Positions 25,034 through 32,756 of a DNA stretch of 64,000 nucleotides are shown in pieces; positions within the stretch are counted from its first letter, which is position 1; each line of letters opens with the position of its first letter. Position numbers and translations under genes: made by a program. Origin of the DNA: Methanobacteriota archaeon (GTDB lineage Archaea; Halobacteriota; Methanomicrobia; Methanomicrobiales; Methanocorpusculaceae); NCBI GenBank assembly GCA_023396065.1, contig JAEWXF010000028.1, forward strand, positions 1 through 64,000. The letters run 5' to 3'. The notes under the pieces are model-generated. The model saw nothing but the letters and a program-made list of their open reading frames with translations, made no database searches and was not told the DNA's origin.

Positions 25034-25474
25034 CTACAGGGAGTAATCTCTTCCCCCTTCATAGGATATGACGGATGCCCGGTTCAGGGAGTCAAGGTAT
25101 TTCCTGATCTGGTAATCAGTTTGTCCGAATGCCCGCCCGATGGAGATATGGAACTCGTTCCAGTTTATCCCGTACCATCCGCTTGCTGCATCATAGGTGT
25201 TTTTATACTTTTTTTCCAGATCCTGTGCAATGGCAGCGATCTCCGCGTCAGAGAGGTTCTGGTCCCATTGCGTGCTTGAGGAAATTACATACTCTGAAAT
25301 GTTTTGTACATAGATATTGCCCCGGTCAGATAAGATTTCCTCAAGGGGAATGATGTCCGAATCTGCATCTTTTTCCGGCTCTGCCTGTGTCTGAATACAC
25401 CCGGTGGTGAACGTGAGACTGAGAATCAGCAGGAGAAAAACGGTAATCCATAGAAAATGTTGTCGTGATGCCAT
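25034..25474 (-). CDS. Lipoprotein with DAASG helical domain (copy 1)
   Basis: The protein has 146 residues from ATG 25474 (MASRQHFLWITVFLLLILS) with lipobox TTGC. The domain LSDAEIAAIAQDLEKKYK, then TYDAASGWYGINWNE and YQIRKYLDSLNRAS, is clearly homologous to part of the larger lipoprotein at 39704 (FTAAEIAAAAGKLEERYA, EYDAASGIYRIPGM). It appears to be an alpha-helical outer domain of unknown function. It is driven by the shared-motif promoter at 25514. Confidence 0.75.
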   Translation of the reverse strand: MASRQHFLWITVFLLLILSLTFTTGCIQTQAEPEKDADSDIIPLEEILSDRGNIYVQNISEYVISSSTQWDQNLSDAEIAAIAQDLEKKYKNTYDAASGWYGINWNEFHISIGRAFGQTDYQIRKYLDSLNRASVISYEGGRDYSL

Positions 25475-25513
25475 TGTACGTTCCTGAGATAACCAATCAT
25501 ATGGAGGTAATAG

Positions 25514-25532
25514 GTATATATAATAATTGACC
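25514..25532 (-). promoter_or_regulatory. Shared-motif promoter, site 4
   Basis: Minus strand reads GGTCAAT-TATTA-TATATAC, 40 bp before ATG 25474. It is back to back with site 5, 22 bp away, so one bound regulator could serve both genes. Confidence 0.7.
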
Positions 25533-25554
25533 AAAGTCTCATAAATCACACATA

Positions 25555-25573
25555 GGTCAATTTCTTTATATGT
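25555..25573 (+). promoter_or_regulatory. Shared-motif promoter, site 5
   Basis: Plus strand reads GGTCAAT-TTCTT-TATATGT, directly before the small exported ORF at 25596 and the first membrane-anchored regulator. The predicted transcription start is almost on ATG 25596, so the transcript is close to leaderless. Confidence 0.7.
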
Positions 25574-25595
25574 CCCGATAAACAGACAGATAATC

Positions 25596-25849
25596 ATGAG
25601 ACTGGGTAAAACCGTATTGATTGCGGTGATTCTTCTGTTTGCGTGTATGTTGCCTGCCGGCGCTGCCCATGCAGAACCACAGATTCAGTTTGAAATTCTG
25701 ACCCTTGACAAGCTCACCGACGTGTCACGTACACCTTGGTGAACGAGAACGTTCGACAGGACCCTGTTGACCAATGTCTGTTGGTCATCAGTGTTAATGG
25801 GGCAAGAGTGGCAGGAACACAACCATATACTCTCACAATGGATTCATAG
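25596..25849 (+). pseudogene. Small exported protein interrupted by a frameshift
   Basis: ATG 25596 opens a clear signal peptide (MRLGKTVLIAVILLFACMLP, cleavage after AHA) followed by QIQFEILTLDKLTDV, and then stops at 25740. In the frame shifted by one base, coding-like sequence continues: TYTLVNENVRQDPVDQ, VISVNGARVAGTQPY and TMDS, ending at 25849. The join lies near 25724-25735 and fits one lost base. The shifted frame stops two bases before the regulator at 25852, so an intact gene would have been tightly coupled to it. Real frameshift, sequencing error or programmed shift cannot be told apart here. Confidence 0.6.
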
Positions 25850-25851
25850 TA

Positions 25852-26712
25852 ATGTCCTCACGCAGACGAATCAGGAATGCAATATTCATTATCATTCTCC
25901 TGCTTGCATTCCTTGTACCCTCACTATTTCTCTTTTTCGCAGATGGCGGACAACTGAAAGGTATTAATGAAAACCATACGGCACCGGGGAACTTTCATCT
26001 GGACCAGCCGGTGGAAATAGACGGACTGACAATTGTCGTAATCGACGAAGATATTGTTCCGCTTGAGGATGGAACAGAAATAATCCCCATTGATATTTGG
26101 CAACTACCTCCGCGGGAAATGATAATTCATATTATCACCTCTCCAATGGCCCATATTCCGCTTTCTACCGGAAAACTCATCTCTATCCTCTATCTCCTTT
26201 CCGGATTTGCCTTCATCATTGCTTTCTCCACCCGCGAGGACATTAAACGCAATCAGGAGCCGGGTGCCCGCCCGGAACAGATCCTGACCTACATCACCGA
26301 CCATCCGTGCCGGTCACAGCAGCAGATAGCAGACGGAACCGGCATACCCCGAAGCACACTCAGGCACTATCTCCGGCGGCTGCAGGACAACAAAAAGATC
26401 AAGGCGGTCACCTACAACAGAACACCCTACTATCTCCCGTATGCAGACCCATACACCAGTACCGAAAAACTTGTACTCGTGATTCTTTCCCGGGAGAAAG
26501 AACACCGTTTCTTTGCCACTCTCGCAGAAAATCCGGGTATTGAGAAAACAGCCCTCGCAGACATGCTCTGGATGAATGCCCGTACCACTCAGTGGTATCT
26601 CTCCCGGCTGAAAAAAGCAGGACTGCTGATGAACGTTCCAAGGGAAGATTCACACTGCTTCCTCACTCCGGACGCCGCAGAAGCATACCGGAAACTGGGA
26701 AGAGAAACATGA
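25852..26712 (+). CDS. Membrane-anchored tandem winged-helix regulator 1
   Basis: The 286-residue protein has a basic N-terminus and helix at 10-29, an outer segment of about 80 residues (30-108, rich in Asp and Glu), and a second helix at 109-125. Two cytoplasmic winged helices follow at about 140-198 and 203-282. In the first, SQQQIADGTGIPRSTLRHYL is the helix-turn-helix and TPYYLPYAD the wing; in the second it is EKTALADMLW followed by TTQWYLSRLKKAGLL. With both ends inside, the outer loop could sense a signal and the winged helices act on DNA at the membrane. It is the best candidate to control the shared promoter motif. It is about 80 percent identical to regulator 2 from the second helix onward. 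Confidence 0.8.
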   Translation: MSSRRRIRNAIFIIILLLAFLVPSLFLFFADGGQLKGINENHTAPGNFHLDQPVEIDGLTIVVIDEDIVPLEDGTEIIPIDIWQLPPREMIIHIITSPMAHIPLSTGKLISILYLLSGFAFIIAFSTREDIKRNQEPGARPEQILTYITDHPCRSQQQIADGTGIPRSTLRHYLRRLQDNKKIKAVTYNRTPYYLPYADPYTSTEKLVLVILSREKEHRFFATLAENPGIEKTALADMLWMNARTTQWYLSRLKKAGLLMNVPREDSHCFLTPDAAEAYRKLGRET

Positions 26713-26778
26713 TCCATCACGAAACATAGAATCATAGTGCAGTGGCCATATCACAGATGATACATATGACCCATTAGA

Positions 26779-26797
26779 CATAATAAAGAAATAGACC
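26779..26797 (-). promoter_or_regulatory. Inverted copy of the shared motif before regulator 2
   Basis: Minus strand reads GGTCTAT-TTCTT-TATTATG, a weaker match with the same 5-bp spacing. It points away from the gene it precedes and lies 11 bp before ATG 26808. It may be an autoregulatory operator rather than a promoter. Confidence 0.4.
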
Positions 26798-26807
26798 AAG
26801 GGGTGCA

Positions 26808-27656
26808 ATGATCAAAAGAAAACTGTTGCGGAATATTGGACTCGTACTCCTCGTGGTGTTCATTCTCTTCAGCGCAGCAGTATTTCTCTTTTTTGCTGAA
26901 GGAGGAGAGATTTACGGCTTCAACCATGATCCGGACAACCCGGGACCCAACATCTTGACACGGGGAGATCTTGTATTTGTACCTGTGGAAGAGGAAATTG
27001 TTCCGATCTATGATGGTAAAGAAATTGTCAAAGTCGAGTTGTGGGAACTGCCGCCGCGTGATATCCTTGTACGACTAATTACCGCACCCATGGCAATCAT
27101 TCCCCCGACAACATCACACATCATCTCTATCCTCTATCTCCTTTCCGGATTCGTCTTCATCATTGCTATCTCCGCCCGCAAGGACATCAAACGCAATCAG
27201 GAGCCGGGCGCCCGTCCGGAACAGATCCTGACCTACATCACCGACCATCCCTGCCACTCCCAGCAGCAGATAGCAGACGGAACCGGCATACCCCGAAGTT
27301 CACTCCGGCATTATCTCCGGCGGCTGCAGGACAACAAAAAAATCAAGGTAATCACCTACAACAGAACACCCTACTATCTCCCGTACGCAGACTCATACAC
27401 CAGTACCGAAAAACTTGTACTCGTGATTCTTTCCCGGGAAAAAGAACACCGTTTCTTTGCCGCTCTCGCAGAAAATCCGGGCATTGAGAAAACAGACCTC
27501 GCAGACATGCTCACAATGAATGCCCGCACCACCCAGTGGTATCTCTCCCGACTGAAAAAAGCAGGACTGCTGACGAAAACTCCAAAAGGAGACCTCCGCT
27601 GTTTTCTCACCATGGACGCTGCGAACGCGTACCAAAAACTGGGGGGAGATGCGTGA
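26808..27656 (+). CDS. Membrane-anchored tandem winged-helix regulator 2
   Basis: The 282-residue paralogue of the gene at 25852 has the same plan: first helix about 10-29 (LVLLVVFILFSAAVFLFF), outer loop to about 105, second helix near SILYLLSGFVFIIAIS, then two winged helices with SQQQIADGTGIPRSSLRHYL and KTDLADMLTMNARTTQWYLS. The DNA-binding halves are almost identical, but the outer loops differ strongly (FNHDPDNPGPNILTRGDLVF here). The pair therefore probably reads different signals while recognising the same DNA sites. GGGGTG precedes ATG 26808 as a ribosome site. Confidence 0.8.
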   Translation: MIKRKLLRNIGLVLLVVFILFSAAVFLFFAEGGEIYGFNHDPDNPGPNILTRGDLVFVPVEEEIVPIYDGKEIVKVELWELPPRDILVRLITAPMAIIPPTTSHIISILYLLSGFVFIIAISARKDIKRNQEPGARPEQILTYITDHPCHSQQQIADGTGIPRSSLRHYLRRLQDNKKIKVITYNRTPYYLPYADSYTSTEKLVLVILSREKEHRFFAALAENPGIEKTDLADMLTMNARTTQWYLSRLKKAGLLTKTPKGDLRCFLTMDAANAYQKLGGDA

Positions 27657-27660
27657 TCCC

Positions 27661-28029
27661 TCACGATATCGTATAGCTCACCTTGTAGTAGGAATGATTC
27701 CACTTCAGTACTTTTCCAAACGGCTCACCGTATTTTGCAAATATTTCATTGGCGTCAGCCTTCGTAAGATGAGAACTGCCGGAGATATGCAGAAGAGGAT
27801 TATCTGAAATCGAAACCCGGTACGGCATACCCTCCATCGCCGGATACCGGAGAAGGTCCTCACTGGTGAACGGCACGATCTCTCCCTTAGCCGGAGGAGT
27901 ATCGGAAACATGATTTATGGTCAGATATTCCACACTGTCCAGACATCCCGCCGACAGCATGATCAGGAAAAACATCCCGAAGGTCAGAGCAGGAAACAGC
28001 CATTTCCTTTTGATGTGTACGTGTTTCAT
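27661..28029 (-). CDS. Small lipoprotein of the ED-YPAL family (copy C)
   Basis: The protein has 122 residues from ATG 28029 (MKHVHIKRKWLFPALTF), with lipobox LSAGC. The family pattern is complete: FTSEDLLRYPAMEGMP, ISDNPLL, TKADANEIFAKYGEP and WNHSYYKVSYTIS. Unlike the other two copies it has no membrane-protein partner behind it; its stop lies 4 bp from the stop of regulator 2, which runs toward it. The frame extends upstream through the promoter motif, so ATG 28029 or 28044 is chosen over 28092. Confidence 0.75.
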   Translation of the reverse strand: MKHVHIKRKWLFPALTFGMFFLIMLSAGCLDSVEYLTINHVSDTPPAKGEIVPFTSEDLLRYPAMEGMPYRVSISDNPLLHISGSSHLTKADANEIFAKYGEPFGKVLKWNHSYYKVSYTIS

Positions 28030-28066
28030 GAGGGGACCCAGCATAGTAGTTTCCCTCTCCGGGATA

Positions 28067-28086
28067 CTATATAAAGATATTGATCC
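28067..28086 (-). promoter_or_regulatory. Shared-motif promoter, site 6
   Basis: Minus strand reads GGATCAAT-ATCTT-TATATAG, then TATCCCGG. One extra A splits the GG from TCAAT, while the spacing from TCAAT to TATA is unchanged. It serves the lipoprotein starting at 28029. Confidence 0.6.
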
Positions 28087-28370
28087 AAACATCCATAGCT
28101 CTGTTTTTCCTCATAAATTTCCAGAATTTTCGTTGACAAAAAACGGAATCTCCTTTACCAATTTCTGAAAACAAACCATTTCCTTGGAAATCACCAAAAT
28201 GTGAATTCATGGTTAAGAAAGTATTCTTAAATTATGGATATATTTCTGTAGGTAAAATTGAAAACAGCTGATCTGTTCATCTGACAAGATGACCCAACCC
28301 GGAGATGGAATCCTGAAATATAAATGGTCATCTCTTGTACGGACCTGCATATTTGGGAAGATAAGAGGGA

Positions 28371-28493
28371 TTATGCGAGGGTACATACCGGAGTCATACC
28401 TGAGGATTCGTTTTTCTGAACACAACCTGATACGTACGGCACAAAGGAAAAACAGAGGATGAGGATAAAGAGAATGTTGAGATATTTATTCAC
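28371..28493 (-). CDS. 40-residue lipoprotein stub
   Basis: A GTG start at 28493 gives NKYLNILFILILCFSFVPY, lipobox VSGC, then only 16 more residues before the stop. Its start overlaps the stop region of the exported protein at 28486, so it would be translated by coupling. The mature peptide is too short for a normal domain. It is either a degraded lipoprotein gene or a very small lipopeptide. AT-rich sequence to 28094 shows no further coding. Confidence 0.4.
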   Translation of the reverse strand: MNKYLNILFILILCFSFVPYVSGCVQKNESSGMTPVCTLA

Positions 28494-29184
28494 GATCACG
28501 GCGTATTCCTGCTGAACCTGCCGCAACCCCAACTCCCGCGAACAATCCTGCAAGCGGCACAGAGGTCTGTGTCGGTACAGGTACTGCGGTCTCTGCCGCA
28601 GAACTGCCGTTCAGACTTCCGTTATCCATGAACCACGGATCCGGTTCGACCACCGCGGTTAAGGAAATGTTCACAAACCGGACCGGAATGGTTTTTTCAT
28701 ACCCGCCGCGCTTCGCCATCGCCTGAATAAAATAATACGCGTTCTTCAAATCTGCCTTCCGGGCGGAATCCCCGACAGCATACTCAAGATATGCATGGGT
28801 ATCAACACTGGTCAGCCACCCGTAGGCAGTAATGGTGATGTTCATGCCGGAAAGCAGCTCGGAAACGGTGATGTCACGTACAACCAGCTCATCATCTGCC
28901 GGAGAATACGGAAAGTCCCGCAAAAGAATCGACCCGGTTTCATTTGGAACACTGCCCGGATTTTCCTTTTCCGTCAGACAGGCAGTTACGAGATCAAAGG
29001 TCGGTGACCAGAGAAACGCCTCCGCGGTCTCTCTGTCCGGCAAACTTGCATCAATCTCCTCACTCACAGAAAGAACAACGGATGAAGACAGGGTCTGCGG
29101 CTCCTCTGCAGCCGCAGAAACTCCTGCGACACAGAAAATCGTAAGCATCATCACTGCAAGGAAACAGGGTAAAAAGGATTTCAT
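28486..29184 (-). CDS. Exported protein with C-terminal VPLAG anchor
   Basis: The 232-residue protein has a signal peptide (MKSFLPCFLAVMMLTIFCVA, cleavage after VSA) and one outer domain of about 170 residues that I do not recognise (LVTACLTEKENPG, FPYSPADDELVVRD, AYYFIQAMAKRGGYEKTIPV). The terminal TSVPLAGLFAGVGVAAGSAG with a following Arg-Arg motif resembles that of the surface proteins at 23389, 8127 and 52436. It is driven by the shared-motif promoter at 29223. Several Asn-x-Ser/Thr sequons cluster near the C-terminal linker. Confidence 0.75.
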   Translation of the reverse strand: MKSFLPCFLAVMMLTIFCVAGVSAAAEEPQTLSSSVVLSVSEEIDASLPDRETAEAFLWSPTFDLVTACLTEKENPGSVPNETGSILLRDFPYSPADDELVVRDITVSELLSGMNITITAYGWLTSVDTHAYLEYAVGDSARKADLKNAYYFIQAMAKRGGYEKTIPVRFVNISLTAVVEPDPWFMDNGSLNGSSAAETAVPVPTQTSVPLAGLFAGVGVAAGSAGIRRDRE

Positions 29185-29205
29185 AGGTATCTCACTGAAT
29201 GATCA

Positions 29206-29219
29206 ACTCTTTCCCGGGA
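29206..29219. promoter_or_regulatory. Palindromic element between TATA and start
   Basis: ACTCTTTCCCGGGA occurs here and at 30625-30638, each exactly 3 bp on the downstream side of a shared-motif TATA box. It contains the palindrome TCCCGGGA. Degenerate forms follow the TATA boxes of sites 1, 3 and 6. It may be a second operator or an initiator-region element. Confidence 0.5.
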
Positions 29220-29222
29220 ATA

Positions 29223-29241
29223 CTATATAATAATATTGACC
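29223..29241 (-). promoter_or_regulatory. Shared-motif promoter, site 7
   Basis: Minus strand reads GGTCAAT-ATTAT-TATATAG, the best match to the consensus, 39 bp before ATG 29184. Confidence 0.75.
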
Positions 29242-29263
29242 AAAACGTAGTCGGCAGCAAATA

Positions 29264-30532
29264 TTATCCGGAAATGGTTACCGAATAATATCTGCCGCCG
29301 CACTCAATGAGAGTAATATTCGACTGCATCAGCCATTGAATCTCAGACTCCGCCGCAGGAACATAGGCTGCCGTACACCCGGTCTCCAGAAACCGCGTGA
29401 ATGCCGGAACGTCCAGAGAGGCCGGACCCGGAACCTCCGCCGCAAAAGAATCCCCGCCGTTCACCGGCTGGAAACAGATCCGATACTCACACTGCTCAAT
29501 CCTCCACTGATCCAGATCCTCCGCAGAAACCGCAATGAGTGCGGCACACGGAATCACCTGTCTTGGCGATGCAGACAAACGCTGATGCATGTTCCGGGTA
29601 TGTGCGGGAACAGAAACAGTTTTCACCGCAACACCCTCAGCAGTGTACAGCGTCACCGTAACCGGAGAGTTCCCCGCATTGGAAAACGACAGCTCCTGAT
29701 TGTGTACATCCGAAAACGCATACAACGCAGAAACATACCTCCCGGTTCCGGAAACTGCATCAAACCGCAGCGGATGTTCCGGTACCGGCTGCGTAATTTC
29801 GAGTACCCACCCGGTATCAGCAGTAATATTCAAGGAACAGGAATCACTGGAAGAAAGCGGATACGCCGCCTGTATCCCGGAACCTCCCGGCAGATCTGCA
29901 TGAAGACGGCGAATGACACTCTCATTCACACCGACGTCCACCGAAAGATTTCCCGGCACAGGGCAGTACCCCCTCAGAACCGTAATACCGTCTGACATCT
30001 GCGGAAGTTCAACCATCTGTGACCCCGTACCGGTCAGAACAAACACCTCACTGCGCAAAGAAAAGAACGCCTTCTCCCCGGGACCGGCAGAAACATTCCA
30101 TGAACCGGGAGAAACAACACTGAACATGTAATTCTCTGCCGGAATCTCCAGAGAGACAACAAAGTACCGCGGGGATTCCCCGAAAGGTCCGGGCTCATCG
30201 AAGAGAACCCGTTCCAGCCCGTCAGAACTTTGGAGGGACAAAATAAACGGTCCGTCACCTGACGTCTCTGCAAGAACAGTCACAACACCCGAAAGATACA
30301 CCGCTTCTGTCTGATAATTTCCGATTCCGGAAAAGTTCAAAACACCAGTCATCCCCGGCCCGGACACCTCCGAAAGGGAAAGGGACATATTGTCAGGCAC
30401 GGATGAAACACCAAAACATCCGGCGGAAAAAACACAACCGCAGAGCATCAGCAGAACAGCACAACTCAGAATCCATCGGGAGTTGCCACGCAAAAAAGAA
30501 CAAAAACCGGCATGCCTTCGTTCACGGTTCAT
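29264..30532 (-). CDS. Large lipoprotein, beta-rich (copy 1)
   Basis: The protein has 422 residues from ATG 30532 (MNRERRHAGFCSFL), preceded by GAGGATG; lipobox FSAGC. The body is beta-rich, with no enzyme motif. The stretch GWVLEITQPVPEHPLRFDAV through FSNAGNSPVTVTLYTAEGVA is homologous to the lipoprotein at 40977 (WGFEITQPIPVNPGPLTYL, LSNSGKNPVTLVFYTADGTV). The last 60 residues (DVPAFTRFLETG, then ECGGRYYSVTISG) loosely resemble the small ED-YPAL family, so it may be a fusion of both types. It is driven by the shared-motif promoter at 30642. Confidence 0.75.
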   Translation of the reverse strand: MNRERRHAGFCSFLRGNSRWILSCAVLLMLCGCVFSAGCFGVSSVPDNMSLSLSEVSGPGMTGVLNFSGIGNYQTEAVYLSGVVTVLAETSGDGPFILSLQSSDGLERVLFDEPGPFGESPRYFVVSLEIPAENYMFSVVSPGSWNVSAGPGEKAFFSLRSEVFVLTGTGSQMVELPQMSDGITVLRGYCPVPGNLSVDVGVNESVIRRLHADLPGGSGIQAAYPLSSSDSCSLNITADTGWVLEITQPVPEHPLRFDAVSGTGRYVSALYAFSDVHNQELSFSNAGNSPVTVTLYTAEGVAVKTVSVPAHTRNMHQRLSASPRQVIPCAALIAVSAEDLDQWRIEQCEYRICFQPVNGGDSFAAEVPGPASLDVPAFTRFLETGCTAAYVPAAESEIQWLMQSNITLIECGGRYYSVTISG

Positions 30533-30641
30533 AATCCATCCTCTCATGTATCATCATCTCATGATCGTCCCTTTCGATACCCGGGTTTCTCACCCACCGT
30601 CGTGAATCAGATCATCGGTGAGATACTCTTTCCCGGGATCA

Positions 30642-30660
30642 CTATATATAGATATTGACC
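30642..30660 (-). promoter_or_regulatory. Shared-motif promoter, site 8
   Basis: Minus strand reads GGTCAAT-ATCTA-TATATAG, followed by the TCCCGGGA element at 30625-30638. It gives a leader of about 80 nt before ATG 30532. It is the outermost site on this side of the locus. Confidence 0.7.
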
Positions 30661-30669
30661 ATTCCCTCA

Positions 30670-32688
30670 TCACATCATCAGCCGTTCCAACTCCCCAACC
30701 GTTGCAACCGGCAGGGAACACGCCCCCTCTCGGCAGAAATACAACCGCATCCCCTCCCCGGGAACAGGATACACCGCAGAAAACGGAGCAGCCTCCGCCA
30801 GAACCTCCGCATTCTCCCGCGTCTTCACCAGAACCGCCGCACGGTACAAAGACCCCAGCCGCAGAACCGCATCCGGACTCTCCCCCTCCGCCAGACAGCA
30901 CACAACCTCCCCGCCCGGATACAGCACCTCAGCCAGTGCCAGCAGAGCAGCAGAACTCCCCGTCGGAGACCGCCGGGCACCCCCCGCCAGAAACGAACAC
31001 TGCCGGTCAGCCAGACTCCGCCATCGCTCCTCACCCGTCAGCCGGGCGAGACGGACCAGCACCAGCCCCGCAACCGAATTCCCCGACGGAACCGCCCCGT
31101 CGAACACCTCCTTCGGTCGTGCAATCAGCTGCTCCGCATCCGACGCATACAGGAAAAATCCCCCGTTCTCCTCATCCCAAAAGAGATCCGCCATCACATC
31201 CGCAAACCGTGCCGCATCCCGGACACACGATGCGTCCCCAGAAACCGCATACAGCTCCAAAAGTCCCCAGGCAAAAAACGCATAATCCGCAAGCTGTCCC
31301 GCATGGGCAGCCTCGCCCTCACGCCACCGCACCTGTAGGCGGCAGGCCTCATCACACAACTCCTCCATCAAAAACCTGCGGCACCGTTCAGCCGCACACA
31401 GATACCGCCTCTCACCCAGAACCCAAAACCCCTTCGCCAGAGCCGCAATCATCAACCCGTTCCAGGCCGTCAGCACCTTATCATCCGTAAGTAACGACGC
31501 CCGCTCACCCCGGAACTCCCGAACCCTCCGGCACCACTCCTCCATCCGGGCATCCGGCGTTGCAAACCGGGAATTCTGCAAAAGATTCAGCACACTCTTT
31601 CCCGAAAAATTTCCCTGCTTTGTCACATCAAACCACTCGCAAAACAACCGTCCCTCCTCCTCACCCAGCACACCCCGCAGCTCCTCCGGCGAAAACACAT
31701 AGTACCTCCCCTCAACCCCCTCACTATCCGCATCCTGTCCAGAGAAAAACCCGCCGGCCGGATCCGCCAGCTCCCGCAGAACATACCCAAGCGTCCGGTC
31801 CGCCACCGTCCGGAAAAACAAAATCCCCGAACACTCAAACGCCGTCAGATACGTATACGCAAGCAGAGCATTATCATACAGCATCTTCTCAAAATGCGGA
31901 ACCAGCCACATCGCATCCGTCGAATACCGGGAAAACCCCCCGTCAGCCTGATCAAAAATACCCCCGCGTCCCATCTGCATCAGCGTATACTCAGCCATCA
32001 CCCGGGCATCATCATCACCCTCCAGTTTGGAATACGCAAACAGAAACAACAGATTGTGCGGCATCGGAAACTTCGGTGCCGGACCAAACCCTCCGTACCT
32101 CACATCAAAACTCTCCCGGAACAACCCTGCCGCCCGCCGCAGAACATCCTTACCGGGCGCCTCTCCCGGCCCTGACCGGTCTCGTGCCGCAAACGCCGCA
32201 ATCTCCCGGGCTGCCGCGAAAATCCGTTCCCGGTCCGACTCCCACAACCGTGAAACTTCGGTCAGCACCTCCAGAAGCCCCGGCTTCCCAAGGTTGGCCC
32301 TCTTTGGAAAATACGTCCCCGCAAAAAACGGCTCCTGATCAGGCGTCATCACAACCGTCAGCGGCCAGCCTCCCGACCCCGTCATCGCCTGACACACATC
32401 CATATACACCGCATCCACATCCGGCCGCTCCTCACGATCCACCTTCACCGCCACAAAATCCCGGTTCAGCAGCTCCGCAACCTCCCAATCCTCAAACGAC
32501 TCCCGTTCCATCACATGACACCAGTGGCACGTCGAGTACCCGATACTCACAAAAACCGGTTTGTTCTCAGCCTTCGCCTTCAAAAACGCCTCCGCTCCCC
32601 AGGGATACCAGTCCACGGGATTTTCGGAATGCTGCAAAAGATACGGTGACTTCTCATGGATCAGATGGTTCCCGGACACAAACATCAC
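30670..32688 (-). CDS. YyaL/SPATA20-like protein (DUF255 thioredoxin + barrel)
   Basis: The 672-residue protein begins NHLIHEKSPYLLQHSENPVD, then a thioredoxin-like domain with STCHWCHVMERESFED carrying a CxxC pair, and GGWPLTVVMTPDQEPFFAGT. The rest is an alpha/alpha barrel as in N-acylglucosamine epimerases (GGIFDQADGGFSRYSTDAMW, PHFEKMLYDNA, DADSEGVEGRYYVF). This fits the YyaL/spermatogenesis-associated protein 20 family, conserved in all domains but without an assigned reaction. Length is normal. The stop lies 10 bp from promoter site 8, where the shared-motif locus ends. Confidence 0.9.
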   Translation of the reverse strand: MMFVSGNHLIHEKSPYLLQHSENPVDWYPWGAEAFLKAKAENKPVFVSIGYSTCHWCHVMERESFEDWEVAELLNRDFVAVKVDREERPDVDAVYMDVCQAMTGSGGWPLTVVMTPDQEPFFAGTYFPKRANLGKPGLLEVLTEVSRLWESDRERIFAAAREIAAFAARDRSGPGEAPGKDVLRRAAGLFRESFDVRYGGFGPAPKFPMPHNLLFLFAYSKLEGDDDARVMAEYTLMQMGRGGIFDQADGGFSRYSTDAMWLVPHFEKMLYDNALLAYTYLTAFECSGILFFRTVADRTLGYVLRELADPAGGFFSGQDADSEGVEGRYYVFSPEELRGVLGEEEGRLFCEWFDVTKQGNFSGKSVLNLLQNSRFATPDARMEEWCRRVREFRGERASLLTDDKVLTAWNGLMIAALAKGFWVLGERRYLCAAERCRRFLMEELCDEACRLQVRWREGEAAHAGQLADYAFFAWGLLELYAVSGDASCVRDAARFADVMADLFWDEENGGFFLYASDAEQLIARPKEVFDGAVPSGNSVAGLVLVRLARLTGEERWRSLADRQCSFLAGGARRSPTGSSAALLALAEVLYPGGEVVCCLAEGESPDAVLRLGSLYRAAVLVKTRENAEVLAEAAPFSAVYPVPGEGMRLYFCREGACSLPVATVGELERLMM

Positions 32689-32756
32689 TCATACAACATA
32701 GACCTCCGGCCTAATCAACATACACAAAGAGGAAAAAAGAGAAACCAATTGACAAT

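Noticed and set aside
30618..32714. Two long Pro/Thr-rich plus-strand frames
   Set aside because: They mirror the YyaL-like gene. The low-complexity composition reflects the opposite strand, and neither has a promoter or ribosome site.
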